Shown here: positions 9,312-17,781 of the stretch, piece by piece
How positions within the stretch are numbered: the stretch's first letter is position 1
Layout of the letters: each line of letters opens with the position of its first letter
NCBI GenBank assembly: GCA_035649895.1
Contig: DASRIS010000133.1
Span: 1 to 51,745 of the forward strand
Source of the DNA: DASSUC01 sp035649895
GTDB lineage: Bacteria; Actinomycetota; Actinomycetes; Mycobacteriales; Micromonosporaceae
Direction: 5' to 3'
DNA: 51,745 bases
Translations under genes and position numbers: made by a program
The notes under the pieces: generated by a model
Seen by the model: only the letters and a program-made list of their open reading frames with translations
Database searches by the model: none
Told to the model about the DNA's origin: nothing

Positions 9312-9818
9312 GTGATGCTGGTCCACCTCGACGCGGCGTACCTGGACACCACAGCGGCCGACCTCGGCTTCGCGCTCGGCCTGCCCGAACAGCCCGCGCT
9401 GCGTACGCTCGACGTCCGGCTCGGTGGCGGCGCGCGGCTGCGGCTCCGGCTGCTCGGGGCGTCACACCAGGTGGTGCTCTGCACACCCGACGGTGAGCTG
9501 GCCGAGACCGTGGCGTGCCTGCCGGGCGCGGAGAGCGGCCTTCCCGAGCGGCACACCCGCCTGCTGCCGGGCGGTGCCCGCTACGACTTCCGGGCCGGCG
9601 TGCGCCGGCTGGCGCCGCAGCGGTTCCGAGCCGAGGTGGCCAGGCTCAGGCTGGCTGCGGCCGATCCGCGAGTGCTGGGTGGGGTGTTTCCCGGCGCCGC
9701 GGACGCGTTGACCGTCATCGGCGCCCGGGAGCACGACGGCCAGGTCGGCTGGTGGACCGCCCATGCGTACCCGCAGAACGGTGAACTGGTGGAGACGGCG
9801 ACCATGGTGGTGACCTGA
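9312..9818 (+). CDS. DUF2617 family protein
   Basis: This 168-residue soluble protein starts at GTG 9312, three bases after the previous stop; ATG 9315 is equally possible. It contains the DUF2617 pattern: an N-terminal 'VHLDAAYLDTTAADLGFAL', a central 'LPPG..YDFRAGVRRL'-like segment (here LLPGGARYDFRAGVRRL) and a C-terminal 'WWTAHAYPQNGELVETATM' strand. No enzymatic motif is evident and the family has no known function. Its stop overlaps the next start (TGATG), so it is translationally coupled to DUF4247. It always appears to travel with this operon, suggesting a structural or regulatory partner of the membrane components. Confidence 0.85.
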   Translation: MMLVHLDAAYLDTTAADLGFALGLPEQPALRTLDVRLGGGARLRLRLLGASHQVVLCTPDGELAETVACLPGAESGLPERHTRLLPGGARYDFRAGVRRLAPQRFRAEVARLRLAAADPRVLGGVFPGAADALTVIGAREHDGQVGWWTAHAYPQNGELVETATMVVT

Positions 9819-10246
9819 TGAGACCTCGCACCTGGTTCGTGCTTGCCGGGCTGCTCGCCGTGGCGGGGCTCGTGGTCGGCGGGACCGCGGTAGCCCTCGG
9901 CGACCTCTCGCCGCGCCGGTACGTGGCCAACCACTACAGCAGGGTGCCGGCTGAGGACATCGGCACGGACGCCGTCGCGTACCGCTCGTCGAGACAGCCC
10001 GACCAGGTTGCCGCAGATGTGACCGGGCGGTGGCAACCGGCGGCCAAGTATGTCGACGGCAGCGGTGTCTACCTTCGCTACGCCGAGGACACGGTTGTCA
10101 TCCTGCCGTTCGCCGCCGGCTCGTTGATCCTCGTCGAACGGCTCACCACCGCCTACGCGCGGTACTACGGCCATGTCGGCGGCTACTGGGGCTGGCCCAA
10201 CCGCGGAGCCGACTTCCGCAACGGAGGACCGGGCTCCGGCAAGTAA
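9818..10246 (+). CDS. DUF4247 family membrane-anchored protein
   Basis: The 142-residue product has an uncleaved or cleaved N-terminal hydrophobic segment (about residues 6-28), then a short extracytoplasmic domain. This domain carries 'YVANHYSRV', 'YRSSRQPDQVAADVTGRWQPA' and 'GVYLRYAEDTVVILPFAAGSLILVERLTTAYARYYGHVGGYWG', which match DUF4247. The Gly/Tyr-rich tail ends in GGPGSGK. Function is unknown. It overlaps DUF2617 by one base and is followed 28 bp later by DUF350, in the standard order of the actinobacterial cassette. Confidence 0.85.
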   Translation: MRPRTWFVLAGLLAVAGLVVGGTAVALGDLSPRRYVANHYSRVPAEDIGTDAVAYRSSRQPDQVAADVTGRWQPAAKYVDGSGVYLRYAEDTVVILPFAAGSLILVERLTTAYARYYGHVGGYWGWPNRGADFRNGGPGSGK

Positions 10247-10274
10247 CCCACCCTTCTCCAAGTGAGGTCCTTAG

Positions 10275-10700
10275 ATGGCGGAGAGCCTGGCCACCGACAT
10301 GGCGGTGATCCTTGCGTACGGCGGCGCCGGCGTATTGCTGATGGCCGTCGGCTACCTGCTGGTCGATGTCGCCACGCCGGGCAGGCTGCGCGACCTGATC
10401 TGGGTCGAGCGCAACCGCAACGCGGCGGTCCTGCTCGCCTCCAACCTCGCCAGCGTCGGGGTGATCGTCACCGCCGCGATCGTGGCCAGCGAGGACGACT
10501 TCGGGGCTGGCATCGTCTCGACACTCGGGTACGGCGTGCTCGGGCTGGTCCTCATGATGGTCGCCTTCGTGCTGCTGGACCTGGCCACACCGGGCCGGCT
10601 GGGCGAGATCCTGGTCGACCCGCAGCCGCACCCCGCGGTCTGGGTGTCGGCAGTGGTCCACCTCGCGGTAGGCGCCGTCGTCGCCGCCGCGATCCTCTGA
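10275..10700 (+). CDS. DUF350 integral membrane protein
   Basis: This 141-residue protein consists of four predicted transmembrane helices in two repeats, each ending in a 'DVATPGRLRDLIW' / 'DLATPGRLGEILV' motif, which is diagnostic of DUF350. A GAGGT box precedes ATG 10275. DUF350 proteins are found in bacteria next to polyamine-type synthases and PspA-like stress genes; a role in membrane stress or ion transport has been proposed but not shown for this protein. Here it is the central membrane component of the operon that ends in spermidine synthase. Confidence 0.9.
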   Translation: MAESLATDMAVILAYGGAGVLLMAVGYLLVDVATPGRLRDLIWVERNRNAAVLLASNLASVGVIVTAAIVASEDDFGAGIVSTLGYGVLGLVLMMVAFVLLDLATPGRLGEILVDPQPHPAVWVSAVVHLAVGAVVAAAIL

Positions 10701-10714
10701 CGGCGGCTACGCCG

Positions 10715-11440
10715 ATGTCCAAGGACATTGACGACTGGGGACCGGTCCGTAAGACCGTCTTGTGGGTTGTGGTCATTGCGGGGATCGTGGGTTTCTCACT
10801 CTGGTCCGAAGGGGTCTTTTCCGGCTCCGCGGAGATGAGTACGACTGTTCCGGCGCCGGAGCTGGCCGCCCGGCAGGCCACCGTGGCGGAGCTGCAGCAC
10901 GCGGCGCAGGCGCAGGGCGTCTGCTACGGCTGGGCGCTCGTTGACGGCCTCGGCGTCGTGAGCAACGTCAGCGAGGGCTCGAACCTCGGCGACGGCACCG
11001 CAATCTACCAAGAGCCAAGCTGCCCGAGATGGGTCCAGGTCCGGGCCACCATCTACTACACAGACGAGCTCAGCGAGTTGTCCGACAGCGCAGCGGTTGA
11101 GATCGTCTCCTCATCCGACCTGACCGCCCAGCTGCCGACCGCGGCGGCACTGGACCGGCTCGGGCTCGACGAGGGCGCCTTTGTCGACAGCCCGGACGAC
11201 GCGATCCTGCTCGCGGCGATGGCGCTGCCGCTGCTCGTCCACGAGGCCGGGCTCGCTGCTGCGGTGCCCCGGCGGGTCGCTGCGGCGACTGCCGCGCCCA
11301 GCGCCCCCTTGGATGAGGCCGGCAACGACCTCTGGCGCAGCCGCTGGCTGCCGCTGGTCGTGGCGATGGTGCTGATGGTCCTGGCCGGTGCCGGTCTTGC
11401 CGCCGGCTGGCTGCTGCGACGGCGGGCGAGACCCTCATGA
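10715..11440 (+). CDS. Unrecognised two-TM protein of the DUF350/SpeE operon
   Basis: I chose ATG 10715, 14 bp after the DUF350 stop; the frame is open further upstream but there it runs antisense-like through DUF350. The 241-residue product has an N-terminal helix (about residues 10-32), an acidic extracytoplasmic domain of about 170 residues with two Cys ('GVCYGWAL' and 'EPSCPRWVQ'), and a C-terminal helix (residues 210-235) ending in RRRARPS. The opening of the soluble domain ('VCYGWALVDG....SVGSNLGDGTAI'-like) resembles a small ligand-binding domain but I do not recognise it. Its stop overlaps the start of the spermidine synthase (ATGA), so the two are coupled. It may couple the synthase to the envelope; this is inference. 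Confidence 0.8.
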   Translation: MSKDIDDWGPVRKTVLWVVVIAGIVGFSLWSEGVFSGSAEMSTTVPAPELAARQATVAELQHAAQAQGVCYGWALVDGLGVVSNVSEGSNLGDGTAIYQEPSCPRWVQVRATIYYTDELSELSDSAAVEIVSSSDLTAQLPTAAALDRLGLDEGAFVDSPDDAILLAAMALPLLVHEAGLAAAVPRRVAAATAAPSAPLDEAGNDLWRSRWLPLVVAMVLMVLAGAGLAAGWLLRRRARPS

Positions 11441-12990
11441 CCGCCGCGCCCGTAGCCGGGCGGCCGGCCCGCGCCGCGGTGCTCGTCGCGGTCTTCGCCT
11501 GCGCGGCCTGCGGGCTCGTGTACGAGCTGGCCCTGGTCGCGCTCGGCAGCTACCTGATCGGTGACGCCGTGGGCCAGGCGTCGATCGTGCTGGGCGTGAT
11601 GATCTTCGCGATGGGTCTCGGGGCGCTCGCGGCCAAGCCGCTACGCCACCACGCGGCAGCCGCGTTCGCCGCCGTCGAGCTGGCGCTCGCGCTGCTCGGC
11701 GGGGTCAGCGTCCTGGGCCTGTACGCCGCGTTCGCCTGGCTCGACCTGTACGCACCGGCGCTGGTCGCCACCGCATTCGTGCTGGGCATGCTGATCGGCG
11801 CGGAGATCCCGCTGCTGATGGTGCTGCTGCAACGCATCCGCGCGCAGGACGCCGGCAGCGCCGTCGCCGACCTGTTCGCCGCCGACTACGTCGGCGCGCT
11901 GCTCGGCGGGCTGGCCTTCCCGTTCCTGCTGCTGCCGCTGTTCGGCCTGCTGCGCGGGGCGCTGGTGGTCGGCGCGGTCAACGCCGTGGTCGGGGTGGCG
12001 CTGGTGGTCGCGCTGTTCCGCGTCGAGGTGCGCGGGCGCTCGCGCATCGCGTTGGGCGCCGGGGTCATCGCGGTCCTGGCGGCGCTGGGCGGCGCGTACG
12101 CGGTTGCCGTCCCGTTCGAGGTGACCGCGCGCCAGCAGCTCTACCGGGACCCGGTCGTGAGCGCACAGCGCAGCCGGTACCAGGAGATCGTGCTCACCCA
12201 GTCGGTCCCGCTGCCCGGCGGCGCCCCCGACGTCCGGCTCTTTCTCAACGGCGACCTGCAGCTCAGCTCTATCGACGAATATCGTTACCATGAGGCGCTG
12301 GTGCACCCGGTGCTGGCCGGCCCGCACGGCGCGGTCCTGATCCTCGGCGGTGGCGACGGGCTGGCGCTGCGTGAGGTGCTGCGCTACCCCGACGTGTCCA
12401 CGGTGACGGTGGTCGAGCTGGACCCGGCGGTGGTCGCCCTGGCCCGCAGCGACCCGCGGCTGGCCGCGCTCAACCGCCGCGCCTTCGACGACCCACGGGT
12501 ACGGCTGGTACACGCCGACGCGTTCGGGTGGCTGCGCAGCAACCCGACCCGCTACGACGCGGTAGTCGTCGACCTGCCCGACCCGGATGAGACGGCGACC
12601 GCCAAGCTCTACTCGGTGGAGTTCTACGCGCTCGTACGCAAGGCCCTCGCCGAGGGAGGCCGGGTCGTGGTGCAGGCCGGCTCGCCGTACTTCGCGCCGC
12701 AGGTGTTCTGGTGCATCGAGGCGTCGCTGCGCGCCGCGGAGCTGGCCACGACGCCGTACCACGTGGACGTGCCGTCGTTCGGGGACTGGGGCTTCCTGCT
12801 GGCGGCTGCCGGCCCGCAGGCGCCAGTGCCGGACCTGCGGCCGCCCGCGCCGCTGCGCTCCCTCGACCCGCAGACGCTGGCCGCGGCGACCGTGTTCCCG
12901 GTCGACCGGCGCCGCGTACCGGTCGAGGCGTCGACCCTGCTGCACCCCCGGGTGCTGGAGTACGCCCGGTCCCAGTGGGCCGGCTACTGA
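11437..12990 (+). CDS. speE: Membrane-linked polyamine aminopropyltransferase (spermidine synthase)
   Basis: The 517-residue protein has an N-terminal membrane domain of about seven helices (residues 10-225) and a C-terminal spermidine synthase domain. The enzyme domain shows 'LNGDLQLSSIDEYRYHEALVHP' features, the nucleotide-binding 'GGGDGLALREVL' and 'VVELDP' motifs, and 'DLPDPDETATAKLYSVEFY'. Known members move an aminopropyl group from decarboxylated S-adenosylmethionine to putrescine or a related amine; the membrane-fused actinobacterial form is less well characterised and its true acceptor is unknown. I see no SAM decarboxylase gene in the window. It is the last gene of the DUF4178-DUF350 operon, starting inside the previous stop codon. 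The Rieske oxygenase begins 84 bp later and may be cotranscribed. Confidence 0.9.
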   Translation: MTAAPVAGRPARAAVLVAVFACAACGLVYELALVALGSYLIGDAVGQASIVLGVMIFAMGLGALAAKPLRHHAAAAFAAVELALALLGGVSVLGLYAAFAWLDLYAPALVATAFVLGMLIGAEIPLLMVLLQRIRAQDAGSAVADLFAADYVGALLGGLAFPFLLLPLFGLLRGALVVGAVNAVVGVALVVALFRVEVRGRSRIALGAGVIAVLAALGGAYAVAVPFEVTARQQLYRDPVVSAQRSRYQEIVLTQSVPLPGGAPDVRLFLNGDLQLSSIDEYRYHEALVHPVLAGPHGAVLILGGGDGLALREVLRYPDVSTVTVVELDPAVVALARSDPRLAALNRRAFDDPRVRLVHADAFGWLRSNPTRYDAVVVDLPDPDETATAKLYSVEFYALVRKALAEGGRVVVQAGSPYFAPQVFWCIEASLRAAELATTPYHVDVPSFGDWGFLLAAAGPQAPVPDLRPPAPLRSLDPQTLAAATVFPVDRRRVPVEASTLLHPRVLEYARSQWAGY

Positions 12991-13074
12991 CGCCCCGGAC
13001 GCCGCCGCTGCCGGTTCCTGGTCGGGTCCACGCGGGTGATGATGGATGCGTCGGGCGGTGGCGGGGAGGTCGGC

Positions 13075-14253
13075 ATGTCGGCAGCGGGCGATGCGGCGTC
13101 GGCGCCGGTGGACGGGGCTGCCCTCGACGCCGCGCTGGGCCCGTTCGGGGCGTCGCGGACGCTGCCCGCGGCGGCGTACACCTCAGCGGAGGTGCTCGCC
13201 TGGGAGCGGCGGCACCTGTTCGCCGGCTGCTGGACGTGCGTCGGCCGCTTCGACGAGCTGCGCCGCTATGGCGACACCCGGCTGACCCAGCGGGCGGTCC
13301 GCGCCGGTGACGTGGGGGTGCTGCTCACGGTCGACGGTGAGCGGCTGCGGGCGTTCGCGAACGTGTGCCGGCACCGCGGCCACGAGCTGCTGCCGGTTGG
13401 CGGGGCGGGTGCGCGGGGTGGCGTGGCGTGCCCGTACCACGGTTGGGTCTACCGGCTCGACGGCGCCTTGGCGGCGGCGGCCGGGATGCGCGGCGTCGCT
13501 GGGTTCGACCCTGCGGAGCATGGCCTGGTGGAGCTGGCGGTCACCCGGTGGGAAGGGTGGGTGTTCGTCAACGCCGTGGGCGCGGCGCCGCCGTTCCCCG
13601 ACTACCTCGGCGCGCTCGCCGGGCTCGTCGAGGTGTACAGGCCGGGGGCGCTGGCCCTGGCGGCACGGCACCAGTACGAGGTGGCCGCGAACTGGAAGCT
13701 GATCGTGGAGAACTACCACGAGTGCTACCACTGCCCGCTCATCCACCCGGAGCTGTGCAAGGTGTCGCCACCGACGTCGGGCAGCAACTGGGACCTGCCG
13801 GGCGCGTGGGTGGGCGGCGAGATGGGCCTGCGTGAGCACGCCGAGACGATGTCGCTCGACGGCAGGTCCGGTGGCGTCCTCATCGACGGCGCGCCGCGGC
13901 GCACGGTGCGCTATGTGGGGCTGATGCCGAACCTGTTGATCTCGGCGCACCCGGACTACGTGATGACGCATCTGCTCGAGCCGCTGGCGCCGGACCGCAC
14001 CGCGGTCGAGTGCAGCTGGCTCGCGCCGCCCGGCGTGGCGGACCTGTCGTATGCGGTGGGCTTCTGGGACGTCACCAACCGGCAGGACTGGGCGGCGTGC
14101 GAGTCGGTGCAGCGTGGCGTCTCGTCGCCGCACTACCGCCCCGGGCCGCTGGCCGCAGGGGAGGATGCCGTACACCAGTGGGTCACCCTCGTGGCGCGGG
14201 CTTACCAGGATCCCGCTGGGGCGTTCGCGGCTGCCTGCGCACGGGCGACATAG
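13075..14253 (+). CDS. Rieske [2Fe-2S] oxygenase, alpha subunit
   Basis: The start is ATG 13075, with GGGGAGG 6 nt upstream; in-frame ATGs near 13036 lack a ribosome site. The 392-residue protein has the Rieske cluster C98-x-H100 ... C119-xx-H122 and a catalytic domain with E216-x-x-H219-x4-H224 ('NYHECYHCPLIHPEL') for mononuclear iron. The residue that bridges the two metal centres is normally Asp; here it is Glu, as in carnitine monooxygenase CntA and relatives acting on quaternary amines. It should hydroxylate or demethylate an amine-like substrate using electrons from a separate reductase, which is not encoded nearby. Its place after spermidine synthase hints at a polyamine-derived substrate, but that is only inference. 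Confidence 0.88.
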   Translation: MSAAGDAASAPVDGAALDAALGPFGASRTLPAAAYTSAEVLAWERRHLFAGCWTCVGRFDELRRYGDTRLTQRAVRAGDVGVLLTVDGERLRAFANVCRHRGHELLPVGGAGARGGVACPYHGWVYRLDGALAAAAGMRGVAGFDPAEHGLVELAVTRWEGWVFVNAVGAAPPFPDYLGALAGLVEVYRPGALALAARHQYEVAANWKLIVENYHECYHCPLIHPELCKVSPPTSGSNWDLPGAWVGGEMGLREHAETMSLDGRSGGVLIDGAPRRTVRYVGLMPNLLISAHPDYVMTHLLEPLAPDRTAVECSWLAPPGVADLSYAVGFWDVTNRQDWAACESVQRGVSSPHYRPGPLAAGEDAVHQWVTLVARAYQDPAGAFAAACARAT

Positions 14254-14737
14254 CCGGCGGCAAAGTCGCGGAAAGTGTATCGGCTGCCCGATTTCGACGT
14301 ATCTCAGCAAATGGCACTGCCGGCGGTCCACCTGATCGGTTGCATCTGAAAGCGGCAGGCATCGCTGCCTTCCGCGGGTGCATAAGACCGGTGCCGGCCA
14401 GCGTAAGGCTGGGAGATCGCCCGCCGCCTGCCGAAATGTACGAGGGTCGACCGGGCGGGCCGTCTCGGCATCGGTCAGCGACCGGCGGCACGGTCATCGC
14501 CGGGGTGGCTTCGGTGCGGGCGGCTTACCCGGTGGAAGGCGGTGGGGCCGGGCCAGCGGAGCGTTTGCATGATGTGTCTCCTTTCCGATCGAGGGACCCG
14601 GTCGGGCCCTTCGTCGTGAAACACTCCCAGCGAGCGCCGAACCGCACATCAGGACTTTGCTGTACGCGGCGGGAAACGACTGTTTAAATGCGCTCGAGCC
14701 AGTGCCTTCCCCGGCCGCCCCGACTAGGCTTCCGCAC
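14254..14737. other. Intergenic region between Rieske gene and LuxR regulator
   Basis: About 480 bp without a conserved long gene. The only item that stands out is a minus-strand 31-codon frame with a very good ribosome site (listed separately). The stretch 14640-14700, less GC-rich than its surroundings, may hold promoters for that frame and for the regulator. Confidence 0.5.
14475..14570 (-). CDS. Possible 31-residue peptide gene
   Basis: On the minus strand an AAAGGAG box lies exactly 7 nt before ATG 14570, the best ribosome site in this intergenic region. The frame runs 31 codons (begins MQTLRWPGP, ends DDRAAGR, stop TGA at 14475-14477). The peptide is basic, rich in Pro, His and Arg, has no Cys and no hydrophobic helix. 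I do not recognise it. It is divergent from the LuxR-type regulator gene, so it could be a regulated small peptide or a chance frame. No modifying enzyme is adjacent. Confidence 0.3.
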   Translation of the reverse strand: MQTLRWPGPTAFHRVSRPHRSHPGDDRAAGR

Positions 14738-17653
14738 ATGTCTGCCGGGGTGGGGGAGGGCCCGTTCATTGGCCGCGCCGGCCAGATGCAGGCCGTGGCG
14801 GCCGCATTCGGCCAAGTCGATCAAGGCGAGACGCTGGCGGTCGTGGTGACCGGCGAAAGCGGGGCCGGTAAGACGCACTTCCTCACCGCCGTCACGCGCC
14901 AGCTTGTGGCGGCCGGTGGCATCGTCCTGGCTGGTGCGTGCCTGGACATCGGGCAGGCGCCGCTCTACCCGCTGCGGCAGGCGCTGCGCCGGTTCGTGGC
15001 CGAGGCGGGTCGGGCGGGTACGCCCGCGGCCAGTGCGGCCAGCGACCTCATCACGCTGCTCGACGGTGGGATGGCCCGCCCGGACGTGGCGGGCAGCTGG
15101 CTGGAGCGGATCTCCACCGGCCTGGGCGCGGTGACCCGAGGTGCCCCTTTGGTCCTTGCGCTCGACGACCTGCACTGGGCCGACCCGACCACCCGTGACC
15201 TGCTCAAGCACCTGCTCGCGGTGCCGAGCGGCATGCGGTTGCTGATGCTCGGCGCGGCCCGCGCGGAGGACCTGCTGGGCGTCCATCCGGTCCGGTTGCT
15301 GGTCCTGGAGTGGCACCGGCGCCGTTTGGTCCAGGTGGTGAGGCTTGATCCGCTGGGCCGGGCCGAGACCGAGCAGCTGGCTGAGGCGCTGGTCGGCCGG
15401 CCGCTAGAGCTGGAGGAGGCGGCGAGGATCTGGGCGCGTAGCGGGGGCAACCCGTTCGTGGTCGAGGGTCTGGCCCGTGGCCTGCGCGAGGGCGAGACGG
15501 GGCTGCCCGAGTCGCTGCGGGAGATCGCGGTGGCGACGGTGGACGCGCTGCCGCGTCAGGCGCGGACGGTGGTGTGCGCGGTCGCGGCAGGGGTCGAGCC
15601 GGTCGACCACGACCTGCTGCGACGCGTGGTGGACCTGGGAGATGAGGCGCTGATCGCCGCGCTGCGGGCAGCGACGGACCAGCGGATCCTCGAGGAGGAC
15701 CCCGGCGGGGAGGGCTACCGGTTCCGGCTGGGCCTATATAGGGAGGCGCTGGCGGCCGGGTTCCTGATCGGTGAGCGGGTGGCGCTGCACCGGCGCTACG
15801 CGCAGGCGATCACCGAAGCCCCCGGCGGGCGGGAGCAGCACGCGCGGTTGGCCCACCACTGGCGCCAGGCCGGGGAGCGGCAGCTGGCTCTGGCCGAGGC
15901 GGTCGCCGCCGCGGAGGAGGCGGAGGAACGGTACGGCTTTGCCGAGGGCTTCGAGCACTGGACCTTGGCGCTCGACGTTATTGGTAAGGCCCGGCCCGAC
16001 CAGCTCGGCGGTGTCGAACGGGCCGAGGTGCTGCGGCGGGCGGCGCTGGCGGCCGACCGCAGCGGCGAGCATGAGCGGGCGGTGGACCTGCTCGGGGAGC
16101 TGGCGGCCGGCCTCACCGGGCCGGTGCCGTGCTGGCTGCACATCAGCCGCGCCGGCTGCCTGGCCGCGCTGGGTTGCCTGGCCGAGGCCGAGGCGGAGTA
16201 CGAGAACGTGCTGGCCGGCGAGTGCGCCACCGACCGGGACTGGGCCGTCGCCGCCGCCCACTCGGCCGGGCTGCTGGTGCGGCTGGGCCGGTACGCGGCG
16301 GCTGGGCAACGGGCCCGCGAGGCGCTGGACGTCGCGCGGCGGGTAGGTGACACGTCCTCGGTGGTGCTGGCCAGCGCGGCGCTCGGGTCCAGCCAGGCGG
16401 CGCTGGACGACCCGGTCGCCGGCCGACAGACGGTGGAGGAGGCGCTGGCCGCCGCCGAGCGCTCCGGCGGGTCCGGCGACATCCTCCAGGCGTACCTGCA
16501 CCTGGCCGACCTGCTGACCAATACGCTGGACGAGCTGGAGACCGGGGTTGCGGTGGCCCGTGAAGGGGCTGCCCGGGCCGACGCGCTGGGGTTGGGGCGT
16601 ACCTGCGGCACGCAGCTGCTCGCGGTCGCGGCCAACGGGCTGTTCCGGCTGGGCCGGTGGGGCGAGGACGAGCAGGTGATCGCCGAGGCGTTCGCCCGGC
16701 GTCCCGCCGGCACCGAGGCGGCGGACCTCCTGCTGGCCCGGTCCCGGCTGTATCTCGGCTACGGCGACTTCGACGCCGGCGAGCGTGACCTGGACGCGGT
16801 CACCACCCTGGTCGCCGGCGGCGGCGGTGCCCGGTACGTGCTGCCGTTGCTGACCCTGCGGGCGGGTCTGGCGATGTGGCGCGGGGACCACGTGGCGGCC
16901 CGGGAGGCGGTGCACGACGGCCTGGAGCAGTTCGTGGACCACTCGGATGATGTCGTGGCGCTGGCCACCCTGGTCTGGCACGGGCTGCGTGCCGAGGCGG
17001 AGGCGACAGCAGGCGGGCGGATAGCCGTCGACGACGGCGCGGTCGGTGCGCTGCGCAAGGCGGAGGAGCGGATCGCGGTGGCCGGCGCCGCCCGCGCGGG
17101 CCCGGTCCTGCAGACGGTCACCGGCTACCTGGCCTTGTGCGCGGGCGAGCGGAGCCGGATCAAGGGCCAGCCGGACCCGGACGCGTGGGCCCTGGCGGGC
17201 GACCTGTGGGAGCGCAGCCGGCATCCGTACCCGGCCGCCTATGCCCGGCTGCGGCAGGCGGACGCGGGCTACGCCGTGCGGGCGCGTAACGCGGCGGCGG
17301 ACGCGGCGCTGCGCGCGGCCTACCGGGCCGCCCGCCAGCTGGACGCCCGCCCGCTGCTGGCGGAGATCTCGGTCCTGGCCAAGCACGCCCGGGTGACGCT
17401 CGTCCGGCCGGGCGAGCGCACCGCAGCGCACGAGCAGCAGGACCGGCCGGCGGGGGAGCTGGCTCGGCTGACCGGACGCGAGCTCCAGGTGCTCGCCCTG
17501 GTCGCCGAGGGGCTCACCAACCAGGCGGTCGCCAGGCGGCTGCGGATCCGCCCGAGCACGGCGGGTGTGCATGTGACGCACATTCTGGACAAGCTGCAGA
17601 TCCACAGCCGGGTGCAGGCGACCGCGATCTTCCTCCGTAACCAGCGGAGCTGA
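14738..17653 (+). CDS. LuxR-family ATPase transcriptional regulator (LAL type)
   Basis: The 971-residue protein starts at ATG 14738; upstream codons in the frame look non-coding. It has an N-terminal AAA ATPase domain entered by 'FIGRAGQM', with Walker A 'GESGAGKTHFL' (about residue 45) and Walker B 'LVLALDDLHWAD' (about residue 140). A long helical TPR-like region follows, and a C-terminal LuxR helix-turn-helix ('LTGRELQVLALVAEGLTNQAVARRLRIRPSTAGVHVTHILDKL', described in part) sits in the last 65 residues. Such LAL regulators are ATP-dependent activators often linked to secondary metabolism or sugar use. The target here is unknown; candidates are the divergent small frame and the downstream DUF5995 gene. 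Confidence 0.92.
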   Translation: MSAGVGEGPFIGRAGQMQAVAAAFGQVDQGETLAVVVTGESGAGKTHFLTAVTRQLVAAGGIVLAGACLDIGQAPLYPLRQALRRFVAEAGRAGTPAASAASDLITLLDGGMARPDVAGSWLERISTGLGAVTRGAPLVLALDDLHWADPTTRDLLKHLLAVPSGMRLLMLGAARAEDLLGVHPVRLLVLEWHRRRLVQVVRLDPLGRAETEQLAEALVGRPLELEEAARIWARSGGNPFVVEGLARGLREGETGLPESLREIAVATVDALPRQARTVVCAVAAGVEPVDHDLLRRVVDLGDEALIAALRAATDQRILEEDPGGEGYRFRLGLYREALAAGFLIGERVALHRRYAQAITEAPGGREQHARLAHHWRQAGERQLALAEAVAAAEEAEERYGFAEGFEHWTLALDVIGKARPDQLGGVERAEVLRRAALAADRSGEHERAVDLLGELAAGLTGPVPCWLHISRAGCLAALGCLAEAEAEYENVLAGECATDRDWAVAAAHSAGLLVRLGRYAAAGQRAREALDVARRVGDTSSVVLASAALGSSQAALDDPVAGRQTVEEALAAAERSGGSGDILQAYLHLADLLTNTLDELETGVAVAREGAARADALGLGRTCGTQLLAVAANGLFRLGRWGEDEQVIAEAFARRPAGTEAADLLLARSRLYLGYGDFDAGERDLDAVTTLVAGGGGARYVLPLLTLRAGLAMWRGDHVAAREAVHDGLEQFVDHSDDVVALATLVWHGLRAEAEATAGGRIAVDDGAVGALRKAEERIAVAGAARAGPVLQTVTGYLALCAGERSRIKGQPDPDAWALAGDLWERSRHPYPAAYARLRQADAGYAVRARNAAADAALRAAYRAARQLDARPLLAEISVLAKHARVTLVRPGERTAAHEQQDRPAGELARLTGRELQVLALVAEGLTNQAVARRLRIRPSTAGVHVTHILDKLQIHSRVQATAIFLRNQRS

Positions 17654-17663
17654 GCGTCAGCTC
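17647..17663 (+). terminator. Small hairpin over the regulator stop codon
   Basis: GAGCTGA / TCAGCTC arms with a GCG loop span the TGA stop, and a second hairpin GTCGG-CCTT-CCGAC (17665-17678) follows directly. Two stacked short stems could terminate the regulator transcript. Confidence 0.4.
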
Positions 17664-17781
17664 AGTCGGCCTTCCGACGTAAACAGTGCGGATAGCCGAC
17701 ATACAGCAATCTGATAGTTCCTAATGCCGTCCGTTGGCTGCCATGGTTCCAACTCAAGGAACTGCGTGACGGGAGGCGAAC

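Noticed and set aside
15734..17605. Long minus-strand open frame (623 codons) opposite the LuxR regulator
   Set aside because: It is the antisense shadow of a real gene in high-GC DNA; its composition is Arg/Gly/Gln-rich with no domain, and it has no ribosome site.
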